Assembly (NCBI GenBank): GCA_965247965.1
Contig: OZ252053.1
Location: 4,154,001 to 4,218,000, forward strand
Origin: UBA7328 sp965247965
GTDB taxonomy: Bacteria; Bacteroidota; Bacteroidia; Chitinophagales; Saprospiraceae
Length of the DNA stretch: 64,000 bases
Direction: 5' to 3'
Part shown: in pieces, positions 48,100 to 57,491 of the stretch
Layout: each line of letters opens with the position of its first letter
How positions within the stretch are numbered: the first letter of the stretch is position 1
The notes under the pieces: model-generated
Told to the model about the DNA's origin: nothing
Database searches by the model: none
Seen by the model: only the letters and a program-made list of their open reading frames with translations
Position numbers and translations under genes: made by a program

Positions 48100-50580
48100 T
48101 CATGCTTTTCCGCCTTTTAATTCGGCTTGTAGCATTTTCAATTCATCCCACTTTCCTTTCGCTGCCAACTTTGCCTGCTTAGGCCATGTAGTCGGATCAA
48201 ACATTTTGTAACGGCTCCCTGCCGCCTCCAAAATCTCTTTGATCTGATTTGGCTTAGCTTTGCTCAAATCATTGAAGGTAGATATATCGGCATTGGCGAG
48301 AATCTCGGCAATTTTTGGCCCTATTCCTTGGATTTTTCTGAAATCGTCCGGTTTGGCCTCTTCTTTCGATTTAGAAGGTTCTTTCTTTGTGGGTTTGGTT
48401 GCTTTCGTTTCTTTTGCCGGCTTTGCCTTTGCCTCAGCCTTTTTCACTTTCTCTGTCTTTTTCTCTTCCTTTGTTGCAGCCGGGGGAGCTTCTGCTTTAA
48501 TCTCTTCCCTATCCGAATTGACTGATTGCTTTACTTTTGTTTTTTGTTTCTCTTGTTGCACTTTTTCTGTTGCTCCAGCTTGATTGGTCTCGAACTGATC
48601 TTTTAGTTGGGAAAAAACATCCAATTCGCCAAGTGTAGATTTCTCCACTTTCGATTTCTGGTTTTGAATTGCTTTGCGGGTCTGACTGCGTTCGGATTTG
48701 ACTTTGGTCTCAGCTTCTTTATTGATATCATCCAAATACCTGGAATGCGAGACAATTATTCTCTTGTCATCTCTATTGAATTCTATCACTTTGAATGTGA
48801 GCGTCTCGTCGAGCTCTGCAAAAGATTTGTCCTCTTTGCGTAAATGTTTAATAGGAGCAAAAGCTTCTAGCCCATATGGCAAGAGAATGATAGCGCCACG
48901 ATCTTCCTTCTTTATTACCGTTGCTTCGTGGTATGAGCCTACCGGGAATACATTTTCAAAAGTATCCCAAGGATTCTCCTCTAGCTGCTTATGACCAAGA
49001 GCCAATTTCCTATCATTCTTATCAATTTCAAGGATGGTGATATCGATTTTCTCATCAACTTTTGTATATTCTGACGGGTGGTTAAATCTTTTCGTCCAGG
49101 ACAGATCCGAGATATGAATCATCCCTCCGATGCCTTCTTCCAACTCTACGAATACTCCATAGGGAGTAAGATTTTTTACTTCGCCTGAATGTTTGCTACC
49201 CTGTGGAAATTTTTCAGCGATCTCCGCCCACGGATCTTTTGTAAGTTGTTTTACACTCAGAGACATCTTTCTCTCCTCTCTATCAATCGTTACAACTTTA
49301 GCTTCAAATTCTACGCCTAGCTCGAAGAACTCACGAGCATTGACGGGCTGAGTACTCCAGTTCACCTCTGATACGTGGATTAATCCTTCTACTCCAGGAA
49401 TTACTTCCAGGAAGGCGCCGTAGTCTTCGATATTAACAATCTTGCCTTTTACAATAGACTCTTCGCCTATGTCTTTATCAAGAATGTCCCAAGGGTGTGG
49501 TTGCAATTGCTTCAATCCTAGCGATATTCTCTTCTTATTCTCATCAAAGTCGAGTACGACAACGTTGAGTTTTTGATTTAATTCAAGCACTTCGTTGGGG
49601 TGGTTAATTCTCCCCCAGGAAATATCTGTTATATATAATAAGCCATCAACGCCACCAAGATCCATGAAGGCTCCGAAATCAGTTATATTCTTCACAACTC
49701 CTTCGAGAACCTGGCCTTTTTCAAGACTTGCTATTATCTCATCTCTCTGTTCAGCAAGATCAGATTCGATGAGTGCCTTGTGGGATACGACGGCATTTTT
49801 AATAGCCTCATTGATCTTGACTACTTTAAGTTCCATTGTCTTACCGACAAACTGATCGTAATCAAGTATAGGTTTTATATCGATTTGAGAACCCGGTAAA
49901 AAAGTTTCCAGCCCTGAGCAATCTGCAATGAGACCGCCTTTAGTTTTGCTTATTACTTTGCCTTTAATTATCGTACCATTCTTGTACGAATCTACAAGCA
50001 TATCCCATGCTCCAAGAAGTTTCGCTTTTCGTCTGGAAAGTACCAATTGGCCACGTGCATCTTCAGTCTGTTCTACGTAGACTTCCACTTCGTCACCTAT
50101 CGCTAGTTCGGGCATATCTCTGAATTCAGAAGATGAGACCAAACCATCAGATTTGTAATCTATATCGAGGACAACATCTCCCGGCGTAATGGCAGAAACC
50201 TTGCCTTTGACTATACTGGACTCCTCAAGTTTCTTTAATGACTGGTCGTAATCTGCGAGGTATCGATCAATTTCTTTTTGCTCGTAAGTATGGGAGTGTC
50301 GCTTTCCAATTGTCCAATCGAAATCGTCATGAGCGGTACTACTTTCTTCTACTTCAATTATTTCTTCAAGGCTGATGTTGTCCGGCTGGATTTCCGGCTC
50401 TTCTTTTTCTTTGGGTGCCTCTGATGTAACGTCTTCAGAGATGATTATTACTTCTTCAGACTCGGTAGTCTCCTCTACTACTTCAGGTTGAGGGTTTTCG
50501 GAAAGGGTTTCTATAGTTTCTACGATTTCTTCCGTTTCAGAAGGTTTTGATTCCGGGTCTTTATTGTCCTCTATGTGCAT
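48100..50580 (-). CDS. rpsA: 30S ribosomal protein S1 with C-terminal helix-hairpin-helix extension
   Basis: 826 aa, against about 560 in E. coli. An acidic N-terminal region (about 1-110), then six S1 repeats (cores such as GKVSAITPGDVVLDI, GVVKNITDFGAFMDLGGVDG, GKIVNIEDYGAFLEV, GEVKNLTPYGVFVEL). Next comes a Lys/Glu/Ala-rich linker (about 660-735) and a C-terminal domain, FRKIQGIGPKIAEILANADI…MFDPTTWPKQAKLAAKGKWDELKMLQ. The tail is a helix-hairpin-helix fold with a TTWP block that this phylum also attaches to other ribosomal proteins. S1 binds mRNA on the 30S subunit. A TACCTTTG box lies upstream. Confidence 0.95.
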   Translation of the reverse strand: MHIEDNKDPESKPSETEEIVETIETLSENPQPEVVEETTESEEVIIISEDVTSEAPKEKEEPEIQPDNISLEEIIEVEESSTAHDDFDWTIGKRHSHTYEQKEIDRYLADYDQSLKKLEESSIVKGKVSAITPGDVVLDIDYKSDGLVSSSEFRDMPELAIGDEVEVYVEQTEDARGQLVLSRRKAKLLGAWDMLVDSYKNGTIIKGKVISKTKGGLIADCSGLETFLPGSQIDIKPILDYDQFVGKTMELKVVKINEAIKNAVVSHKALIESDLAEQRDEIIASLEKGQVLEGVVKNITDFGAFMDLGGVDGLLYITDISWGRINHPNEVLELNQKLNVVVLDFDENKKRISLGLKQLQPHPWDILDKDIGEESIVKGKIVNIEDYGAFLEVIPGVEGLIHVSEVNWSTQPVNAREFFELGVEFEAKVVTIDREERKMSLSVKQLTKDPWAEIAEKFPQGSKHSGEVKNLTPYGVFVELEEGIGGMIHISDLSWTKRFNHPSEYTKVDEKIDITILEIDKNDRKLALGHKQLEENPWDTFENVFPVGSYHEATVIKKEDRGAIILLPYGLEAFAPIKHLRKEDKSFAELDETLTFKVIEFNRDDKRIIVSHSRYLDDINKEAETKVKSERSQTRKAIQNQKSKVEKSTLGELDVFSQLKDQFETNQAGATEKVQQEKQKTKVKQSVNSDREEIKAEAPPAATKEEKKTEKVKKAEAKAKPAKETKATKPTKKEPSKSKEEAKPDDFRKIQGIGPKIAEILANADISTFNDLSKAKPNQIKEILEAAGSRYKMFDPTTWPKQAKLAAKGKWDELKMLQAELKGGKA

Positions 50581-50645
50581 TGTGAAAAAATTTTGTATGC
50601 TTCTACCTTTGTAGAAACAGAGGTTAGTAAATAAATTTCGGGGCG

Positions 50646-50653
50646 CAAAGGTA
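50646..50653 (-). promoter_or_regulatory. -7 box upstream of rpsA
   Basis: Minus-strand TACCTTTG fits TAnnTTTG and lies 66 nt before the rpsA ATG. No TTTG was seen at the expected -33. Confidence 0.5.
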
Positions 50654-50871
50654 TATTTATTTAAGGAAAAACGTGGGTAGATATTTTTAGAAAAAATAAT
50701 ACCTCAGAAAATTGGCGGGACGGTGCAGACGGTGGACCGCTACTCTTGATTTTCCCTTCCGCTCTGCTAAGCGCATGCGGTGGAAAAATAGTAATCAGAA
50801 GATATACCTTTTTATATTTGGTTTTCATAAACGGCACCAAATATTTTTTTAGAAATTCAAGAATTTAGAAA

Positions 50872-52533
50872 ATGACAGCATCACGTCCCTGGGTAAAACA
50901 TTATCCTTCCGGAGTTCCGGCCAATATTGATCCCGAACTATACAATACATTAAATGACTATATCAAAGAAAAATGCAAAGAATATGCAAAGAATAAAGCT
51001 TTTTCTTGTATGGGAAAGGAGTTGACTTACGGACAGGTCGATAAAATGTCTACTCAGTTTGGATCCTATCTCCAATCGCGGGGATTAGAACCGGGTGATC
51101 GCGTAGCGCTGATGATGCCCAATCTTCTTCAATACCCGATTGCTCTTTTCGGTTGTATAAAAGCAGGGATTACCATAGTCAATACCAATCCTTTGTACAC
51201 GCCCAGAGAAATGGAGCATCAATTCACCGATAGCGATGTCAAGGGGATTGTTATTGCCGAAAACTTTGCTGCCAATCTTGAGAAGATCATTGATAAAACG
51301 AATATCACTACCATTATAACTACCAGCATTGGAGAACTTCTTGGAAGCATCAAAGGGGGTCTTGTTAATTTCGCGGTAAGGAATGTTAAAAGGATGGTGC
51401 CCAAGTACAATTTGCCGAATGTGGTAAAATTTAAAGAGGCGCTTAGTCAAGGAAAGAAATTTCAGATCAAAGATTTTGACAATAGGTCTGAAACTGTGGT
51501 AGTTCACCAATATACCGGAGGCACAACGGGCGTAAGTAAAGGGGCTATGCTCACGAATAGAAATCTCGTAGCAAATATGCTACAGATTGCTGCCATGTTT
51601 GAGCCTTATATGAAGGAGCGTAAAGATCATACCGTGCTTTGCCCTTTACCTCTTTATCACATCTATGCATTTTCATGCAATTGCCTGGCTATGATGAATT
51701 CAGGCGCTTTGTCTGTATTGATCACAAATCCCCGCGATTTAAAAAATATTATCAAAGAATTTGAGCGCAATCAAGTTACCGGACTTACAGGTGTAAATAC
51801 TTTGTACAACGGCCTGAATAATCATCCTGATATTACAAAAATCGACACGAGTCATCTCGCGTTTGCCAGTGCTGGCGGTACGGCCCTCCAAAAAGCTGTA
51901 GCCGAAGAATGGAAAAGAAATACAGGTATTATCATTTCAGAGGGGTATGGAATGACAGAGACGTCACCGGTAGCTACTTCCAATCCTAAGGGGGCTGTGA
52001 GATTGGGAACAATCGGAATTCCTGTGCCTTCAACAGAACTGCGAATAGTGGATGAGGAAGGAAATCCTTTGGAATTAGGTAAAATAGGTGAAATTCAAAT
52101 CAAGGGCCCACAAGTAATGAAGGGTTACTATAATCGCCCTGATGAAACGGCAAATACACTAACTTCCGATGGTTGGATCAATACAGGAGATATCGGCACT
52201 ATGGACGAGGACGGATACTTCCGAATCGTAGATCGAAAAAAGGACATGATCCTTGTTTCAGGGTTCAATGTATATCCCAATGAAATTGAAGATGTGGTGG
52301 CTATGCACGACAAGGTAGACGAGGTAGCAGCGATTGGTGTGAAGGATGATAAGTCGGGTGAGGTGGTGAAGATTTTCGTGAAGAAAAAAGATAAGTCCCT
52401 GGATGAAAAAGAGCTTATTGAGCATTGTCGCGAAAATTTGACTGGTTATAAAGTGCCGAAGAAAGTAGAATTTGTGGATGACTTGCCTAAGTCTGCTGTG
52501 GGAAAGATATTGAGGAGGCAGTTGAGGGAGTGA
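50872..52533 (+). CDS. fadD: Long-chain fatty-acid--CoA ligase (AMP-binding)
   Basis: 553 aa. AMP-binding signature YTGGTTGVSKGAMLTNRN, the adenylate motif GYGMTETSPVA, the hinge DGYFRIVDRKKDMILVSGFNVYPNEIE and the final Lys in LPKSAVGKILRR. Adenylates fatty acids and transfers them to CoA. The overall arrangement fits FadD; chain-length preference is not readable. Stop at 52531-52533, directly followed by a GCAGTCA tandem repeat. Confidence 0.93.
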   Translation: MTASRPWVKHYPSGVPANIDPELYNTLNDYIKEKCKEYAKNKAFSCMGKELTYGQVDKMSTQFGSYLQSRGLEPGDRVALMMPNLLQYPIALFGCIKAGITIVNTNPLYTPREMEHQFTDSDVKGIVIAENFAANLEKIIDKTNITTIITTSIGELLGSIKGGLVNFAVRNVKRMVPKYNLPNVVKFKEALSQGKKFQIKDFDNRSETVVVHQYTGGTTGVSKGAMLTNRNLVANMLQIAAMFEPYMKERKDHTVLCPLPLYHIYAFSCNCLAMMNSGALSVLITNPRDLKNIIKEFERNQVTGLTGVNTLYNGLNNHPDITKIDTSHLAFASAGGTALQKAVAEEWKRNTGIIISEGYGMTETSPVATSNPKGAVRLGTIGIPVPSTELRIVDEEGNPLELGKIGEIQIKGPQVMKGYYNRPDETANTLTSDGWINTGDIGTMDEDGYFRIVDRKKDMILVSGFNVYPNEIEDVVAMHDKVDEVAAIGVKDDKSGEVVKIFVKKKDKSLDEKELIEHCRENLTGYKVPKKVEFVDDLPKSAVGKILRRQLRE

Positions 52534-52561
52534 GCAGTCAGCAGTCAGCAGTCAGCAGTCA
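52534..52561. repeat. Tandem heptamer GCAGTCA x4
   Basis: Four exact copies of GCAGTCA start immediately after the fadD stop, plus a partial fifth unit. A simple tandem repeat whose copy number could vary between strains. Confidence 0.85.
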
Positions 52562-52600
52562 GCAAAGAAAAATATCCTTTTATAACCTAAGTACGATCTT

Positions 52601-53794
52601 TTGAAATTACTTGCCAAGACTTTATTTGGGTTGGAAAATGTGCTTGTTGACGAGATAAAGCATCTTGGCGGTAATAATGTAGAAGTTCTGAATCGCGCCG
52701 TCTCTTTTGAAGGTGATCTGGAGTGTCTTTATAAAGTGAATCTTTGGTCAAGGACTGCCCTCAGAGTACTCAAGCCAATAATCGAATTTTCTGCTCATAA
52801 CGAAACTGTACTTTACAAACGGACACGGCGATTTGACTGGACAAAACTCTTTGACCTGGATCAGACTTTTGCTATTGATAGTACCGTGTATTCTGAGCTT
52901 TTCCCTCATTCTAAATATGTAGCATTAAAAATCAAGGATGCGATTGTTGATCTTTTCCGGTACAAGTACAATAGTCGACGACCATCTATTGATATCAAAA
53001 ATCCCGATTATCGAATCAATGTGCATTGTCGTGAAAATGAATTTACGATTTCGCTTGACAGTTCGGGAGAGTCTTTACACAAGAGGGGTTATAGACAAAG
53101 TAATCAGTCTGCTCCGTTGAATGAAGTGCTAGCTGCGGGAATGATCATGCTTTCTGGTTGGACCGGTGTAAAACCGTTCTTTGACCCTATGTGCGGTTCA
53201 GGCACAATTCTTATTGAGGCTATTATGATTGCTCAAAATGTGCCGCCTCGGATGAATCGAGATCGCTATGCATTTATGAATTGGGAGGATTATGATGCCC
53301 AACTATGGGCCGATCTGAAAATCAAAGGGTTAGATGGAAAAAGAAACGTGGACGTATCAATTATCGGACATGATATTGATGGAAGGGAAGCGAGAGAAAC
53401 TCAATCATTAGTAAATAGGTTAGGTTACGGCAAATTGATTAGAATCAACAATTGTGATTTTTTAAATTCCGAGCCGCCTTGTGATGCTGGGGTCATTATT
53501 ATGAATCCTCCTTATGGGGAAAGGATGGCTTCGGTAAGCAAGTTGAGGCCAGAGGTCTCTTACGCTCTAAAGCTTCAGCGACGGAGCACCATCAACAACC
53601 TCAAAGGACTATACAAGGGTATTGGGGACGCTTTGAAGAAAAAGTATAGTGGGTGGGATGCATGGATCGTAAGTGCGAATAAGGATGCTTTGAAGAGTAT
53701 TGGGCTTCGTCCTTCTGAGAAACATACTTTGTACAACGGGTCGCTAGAGTGTAAATATCAGAAGTTTGAAATGTACAAGGGATCTAAGAAATAG
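52601..53794 (+). CDS. THUMP-domain class I RNA methyltransferase (RlmL/YcbY N-half type)
   Basis: 397 aa from a TTG at 52601 (KLLAKTLFGLENVLVDEIKHLG); the alignment begins here and no ATG is available. A THUMP RNA-binding domain (about 45-155) is followed by a UPF0020-type methyltransferase domain: FFDPMCGSGTILIEA for SAM and the catalytic NPPYGERM. It probably makes m2G in 23S rRNA, as the RlmL N-terminal domain does. It lacks the RlmK half found in E. coli. Confidence 0.9.
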   Translation: MKLLAKTLFGLENVLVDEIKHLGGNNVEVLNRAVSFEGDLECLYKVNLWSRTALRVLKPIIEFSAHNETVLYKRTRRFDWTKLFDLDQTFAIDSTVYSELFPHSKYVALKIKDAIVDLFRYKYNSRRPSIDIKNPDYRINVHCRENEFTISLDSSGESLHKRGYRQSNQSAPLNEVLAAGMIMLSGWTGVKPFFDPMCGSGTILIEAIMIAQNVPPRMNRDRYAFMNWEDYDAQLWADLKIKGLDGKRNVDVSIIGHDIDGREARETQSLVNRLGYGKLIRINNCDFLNSEPPCDAGVIIMNPPYGERMASVSKLRPEVSYALKLQRRSTINNLKGLYKGIGDALKKKYSGWDAWIVSANKDALKSIGLRPSEKHTLYNGSLECKYQKFEMYKGSKK

Positions 53795-53846
53795 GAGAAT
53801 TCTCCTTTATTATGACAACGGGTTTAAAACCCGCTGTCAGGCTACA

Positions 53847-54593
53847 CTATGTTTGTACAGATCTCGTCCTTATAGCAATCACTCCCATAATCATAAATAG
53901 CAAAGCAAGAGCTATCAAGCCCCACTGGCCCAGCGTAGGAACCGAACCCTCTGATGCTCCATTTGTAGCCTGATTGACGGCTACCAACTCAATTGCCACA
54001 TGTGCAAGATTAGTAGTACCACCAAAAGTCCAATCCAGATTAACTACACCTCCTGTGGCAGGTGCCCGGGCCAATCCTCCAGCTACAGCATCGACTATAG
54101 ATAAATGAGCTGGAGTTGAGGTAGTTGAAATATTGTTTATAGTCGCGTCGACTATAAGGTTATTAGTGTTAAGACTATTGATCATAATACTTGAGCTATT
54201 TGAAATAACCTGGTTATTCATAGCACTAGCAAACACGGTAGCCTGATCAACACCTTGAAAACTTGCGGCAGTAATACGGAAGATAAAGCCACCGACAACT
54301 CCGCTGAATGCGATATCTGCAGGGCCTATCGCTCCACCCGAACCAAGAGGTAAATACCATATTCTTGCTTCTTGCGTGTTCCCCGCAGCTATAAAACCTT
54401 CACCTACTGCAGAAGTCATTGCTATGCCATTATATGTTACCCCGGTAGCAGTTCTAAAATACTGCCCGACTATGAGTACCCGATCATTTCCTGCAGGGAC
54501 GGTGAAATTGCTAAAAGTATTTCCACTTCCGCCCGTCACTGCACCATTACCATCGTAGGTGACTTGAGCTATTGAGGAAAAAGTAAAAAACAA
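53847..54593 (-). CDS. Exported protein with IPTL-type C-terminal sorting motif; 5' end likely frameshifted
   Basis: At least 248 aa. The C-terminus VPTLGQWGLIALALLF…AIRTR matches the IPTL-CTERM pattern (PTLG-WGL, one membrane helix, basic end). The mature part is a beta-rich repeat-like domain. The conserved frame begins at a TTG (54593) inside what looks like the signal-peptide core (LFLIALFFTFSSIAQ). The only ATG upstream (54657, MRTGKTTP…) is one base out of frame, the shift falling near a CCCCCGCCCC run. So the gene may truly start at 54657 with a sequencing or real indel. Confidence 0.75.
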   Translation of the reverse strand: MFFTFSSIAQVTYDGNGAVTGGSGNTFSNFTVPAGNDRVLIVGQYFRTATGVTYNGIAMTSAVGEGFIAAGNTQEARIWYLPLGSGGAIGPADIAFSGVVGGFIFRITAASFQGVDQATVFASAMNNQVISNSSSIMINSLNTNNLIVDATINNISTTSTPAHLSIVDAVAGGLARAPATGGVVNLDWTFGGTTNLAHVAIELVAVNQATNGASEGSVPTLGQWGLIALALLFMIMGVIAIRTRSVQT

Positions 54594-54858
54594 TGCAATC
54601 AGGAATAGAATCGCATTATGACTTGTGCGGGGCGGGGGTAGTTTTACCGGTTCTCATTTTAGTTGGTTCCATTGTGATGCTAATATAATTGAGTGCACTA
54701 CTTTCAAAAATGATTCGTCCAAGCGGTTGACTATTTGATGTATTTCCGACTTAATTTGTGTAGAACTCATTTCTCATGTTTCATTCAAATGTATGAATAT
54801 TCCTTCGACTGTATTCTTGACTTTCCTTTCGATAACTAAGGGTACATCTGCTCATCCG

Positions 54859-54927
54859 CCCTTCGACTGGTTCGACTTCGCTCACCACAGGTCCGCTCAG
54901 GGTTCGTCACTTCGACTCCGCTCAGTG
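54859..54927. repeat. CTTCGAC/CTGAGC repeat cluster at the amidohydrolase 3' end
   Basis: CCCTTCGACTGGTTCGACTT, then GGTCCGCTCAGGGTTCG and the clean palindrome CACTTCGACTCCGCTCAGTG (54908-54927). The last unit overlaps the stop codon of the amidohydrolase gene (54922-54924), so the repeat supplies that stop. Confidence 0.8.
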
Positions 54928-56037
54928 CAACGCCTCCCACATCCCTTGATCTAGATGCGGCAACAATTTTAAAGCATTTTTATAATACAGCTTCTTCAAA
55001 ATTTCATCGGGTAACGCCAATCCATACATCCGCCAAAAGGCATGGTACCTTTTGTAATAAGGAAAATACTCATCATCTGTCTCTAATACTCTGAAGTATG
55101 TAGGAAATTCTTCCGGCCGGAAGCTGTCTTTTCCAAAAAGCACCCTGTCCTGGTATTTTTCAAAAAAGCGATTTGCCATTCGCGGTTGGCGGCCTAGTTC
55201 TGCTATCACAGCTCCGATTTCTACGTACATATTTGGCATTTCGTCCAGTAGTTGCTCTAGCTTTCCCAAGTCATTAGCATACCAGCTCATATGGGCTGCT
55301 ATGAAGGTAGTATTCGGATGTTTTTTGATGATGTCGTGCAGCTCTCCGATGATGGTTTCGAAAGATGCCGGATTGTCGGGCCCTCTTTTTCTTCCCGGTC
55401 TTAGTTTTAGCTCGAGCCATCTTTCGTTAAGGCTATCGTGGGGCGCCCAAAAGGATTGAGGGTCAGCGGAATGTATGAGGACGGGCCAGCCGTACTCACC
55501 GCATTTCTCCCATATTGGATTAATCCGAGGATCGTTTATTCTAATCCTGTCGCCATTGCTGTCTTTGTTGGACATGCCCTGGCTTTTGTAGATTTTTAGG
55601 CCTTTGGCTCCGTTTTCTTTGTCGTATTCGAGTTGCTTTAAGGTCTCTGTAGCCCAATCGGTTTCATCTATGCTTCTGACTTCGATATTGGTGAAATTGA
55701 CGATTCTTTTTTCATGACCGTATTTTTTGATGTTTTCGGTCATTGCTTTCAGTCGCTCACCACCTCTGCCGCTTAGATTTACTACTACCTGCATGTTCAT
55801 GGCGTCCATTTTGGCAATGAGGTCATCGACATTTTGTTCGCCTATTCGCCAGTGGTGGCTGTGGATGTCTATGAAGGGAAATTTCGCTTTGGTGACTGGA
55901 TTTTCCGGGACGACTAAAGTTGAAGGTGGATCATAAGATTCCCAATCCATTCTCACTTTAAGGGGTTCTCTTCTTTGGCCTACGACTACAAGTGATGAGC
56001 AGATAAATATCAGAGCTATTAGATGAGCAAATTTCAT
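54922..56037 (-). CDS. Exported amidohydrolase-2-family metal hydrolase
   Basis: 371 aa. Signal peptide (MKFAHLIALIFICSSLVVVG). The TIM-barrel metal site begins FIDIHSHHWR (HxH), with later VLIHSADP, TFIAAHMSW (His) and the distal Asp in LFGKDSFRP. Family members include decarboxylases and lactonases. A sugar-acid or aromatic substrate is possible but not inferable. Its stop codon lies within a palindromic repeat, so the original C-terminus may have been a few residues longer. Confidence 0.85.
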   Translation of the reverse strand: MKFAHLIALIFICSSLVVVGQRREPLKVRMDWESYDPPSTLVVPENPVTKAKFPFIDIHSHHWRIGEQNVDDLIAKMDAMNMQVVVNLSGRGGERLKAMTENIKKYGHEKRIVNFTNIEVRSIDETDWATETLKQLEYDKENGAKGLKIYKSQGMSNKDSNGDRIRINDPRINPIWEKCGEYGWPVLIHSADPQSFWAPHDSLNERWLELKLRPGRKRGPDNPASFETIIGELHDIIKKHPNTTFIAAHMSWYANDLGKLEQLLDEMPNMYVEIGAVIAELGRQPRMANRFFEKYQDRVLFGKDSFRPEEFPTYFRVLETDDEYFPYYKRYHAFWRMYGLALPDEILKKLYYKNALKLLPHLDQGMWEALH

Positions 56038-56220
56038 GGATGCATTTTATTTAAGAATCCAATATTACAGCAAAATAATGAGAAACCTTGTGCCATCTTC
56101 ACCAGTTTTGACTGAAGTTTTACGACAAAAATCGATCCTCACTTTCTGGGTCTTACCAGGCATAAGAACTCTATAAATCGCTATATTTAAACGATTTTCA
56201 TTAACACTAAAACATCAAAA

Positions 56221-56643
56221 ATGAAGGAGTGGTTAGAGGGCTTTGAATCTAATGAGTTGGTGAAGGGGGAAGAAAATGAAGTAGGAAGTGAATATTTGGT
56301 CACCATTAATCAAGAAGGAAAGCCATTTGAAATGACGGAAATCATAAGAGACATTCAGGAATTTGAGAGTGTGACTTTTGATTTTGACAATGACTTTATG
56401 TTCATGAATTACAATGCAAAGTTCTCTGAAGAGGATGATGGCACTGTGATCAACACACAGTCTATTGTAAGGGGCCGCGGCATTTTTTCACGAGCTCTCA
56501 TGATATTCTTTAAAGGTTCACTGATCGCTCAAGAAGAAAAGCATCTCAATGATCTCAAAAGAGTAATTGAAGAGAATGAGACGGACTACTTCCCCGAAAA
56601 CGTTGAGGCCATTGAAAGTGAAGCTGCAAATAGCAGCATTTGA
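56221..56643 (+). CDS. SRPBCC-like protein with short N-terminus
   Basis: 140 aa. The sequence KEWLEGFESNEL…GSEYLVTINQEGKPFEMTEIIRDIQEFESVTFDFDNDFMFMNY resembles START/SRPBCC-fold proteins, but relatives have about 30 residues (first strand and helices) before the KEW-EGFES region. Upstream in-frame sequence reaches a stop without resembling the missing part. So it is 5'-truncated or a short variant. Function unknown. Confidence 0.55.
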   Translation: MKEWLEGFESNELVKGEENEVGSEYLVTINQEGKPFEMTEIIRDIQEFESVTFDFDNDFMFMNYNAKFSEEDDGTVINTQSIVRGRGIFSRALMIFFKGSLIAQEEKHLNDLKRVIEENETDYFPENVEAIESEAANSSI

Positions 56644-56653
56644 TTTTTCAATC

Positions 56654-57394
56654 CTAAAGTGCTCGTATATTTTCTAGCTCTATTCGGGAAAGCTCTATAA
56701 GTTGGCCGCTTTCGAATAATTCGTCCATCGTCTCTACGGGTGTGTTTTTATCATGCTTGTAATTCACATAATTCTGGAAGGTCACCTCACCAATTTTTCT
56801 CACATTATATGCCTCTCTGAATCGCACGCCTCCGCCATTTACATGGAATGAGTAGGCGAAGTAGTCCATCGTGAAGCTTTGCTTATTGATCCAATAGCAG
56901 TACTCGTCTTCGTGGTCATCGCCGCCGTCTTCTTCTGCAAACGTTACTCTGGTTTTGTAGTAGGCCTTGTCTTTAATTTCGACAATGCCTATTAGCTCTT
57001 TTTTCACGGCTCCGTCGTTTAAAAAATAAGGAAGAAAGGCAAAATAGATCACCGAGTTGAGGCTATTTCCATAGCGTTTCGAATCTTTTGCATTTAGCTG
57101 GATTTCCTTTCCATCCTTAAATCTTTTGAGGCCTTCATTGCTCAAAACATCCTTTAATCCCGTTTCTTTGTGTGTTCTGGTGTAGGTATATGCTCCATCT
57201 TTTCTTTCGTAAGTGAGATGATATTTTCTAAAATCAAAAGAAAAAGAACCGTTTTTTATCACCTCACCTCCGTGGACTTTTATTGATCTGTCAACTATAT
57301 TTTGAACATCTAATTCTTTTTGGCCCAACAGAAAAAGTGGTACCATAAAAAGCATCAAGGTCAAAGAGATTCTATTTGTCCAGAACTTTGGCAT
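56654..57394 (-). CDS. DUF6503-type exported protein
   Basis: 246 aa. Signal peptide (RISLTLMLFMVPLFLLGQ), then KVHGGEVIKNGSFSFDFRKYHLTYERKDG and a lipoprotein-carrier-like beta fold (YCYWINKQSFTMDYFAYSFHVNGGGVRFREAYN). This pattern is DUF6503, found across the phylum; function unknown. It is convergent with the SRPBCC-like gene, 10 nt between stops. Confidence 0.8.
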   Translation of the reverse strand: MPKFWTNRISLTLMLFMVPLFLLGQKELDVQNIVDRSIKVHGGEVIKNGSFSFDFRKYHLTYERKDGAYTYTRTHKETGLKDVLSNEGLKRFKDGKEIQLNAKDSKRYGNSLNSVIYFAFLPYFLNDGAVKKELIGIVEIKDKAYYKTRVTFAEEDGGDDHEDEYCYWINKQSFTMDYFAYSFHVNGGGVRFREAYNVRKIGEVTFQNYVNYKHDKNTPVETMDELFESGQLIELSRIELENIRAL

Positions 57395-57491
57395 AATTTA
57401 GAGTTTACTTCTATCAAAATATTTATATGCTGTTATTAAATTTTACGAAATTCCAACAATCCCTAAAAACACGCTAAATTATTCGAAATGA

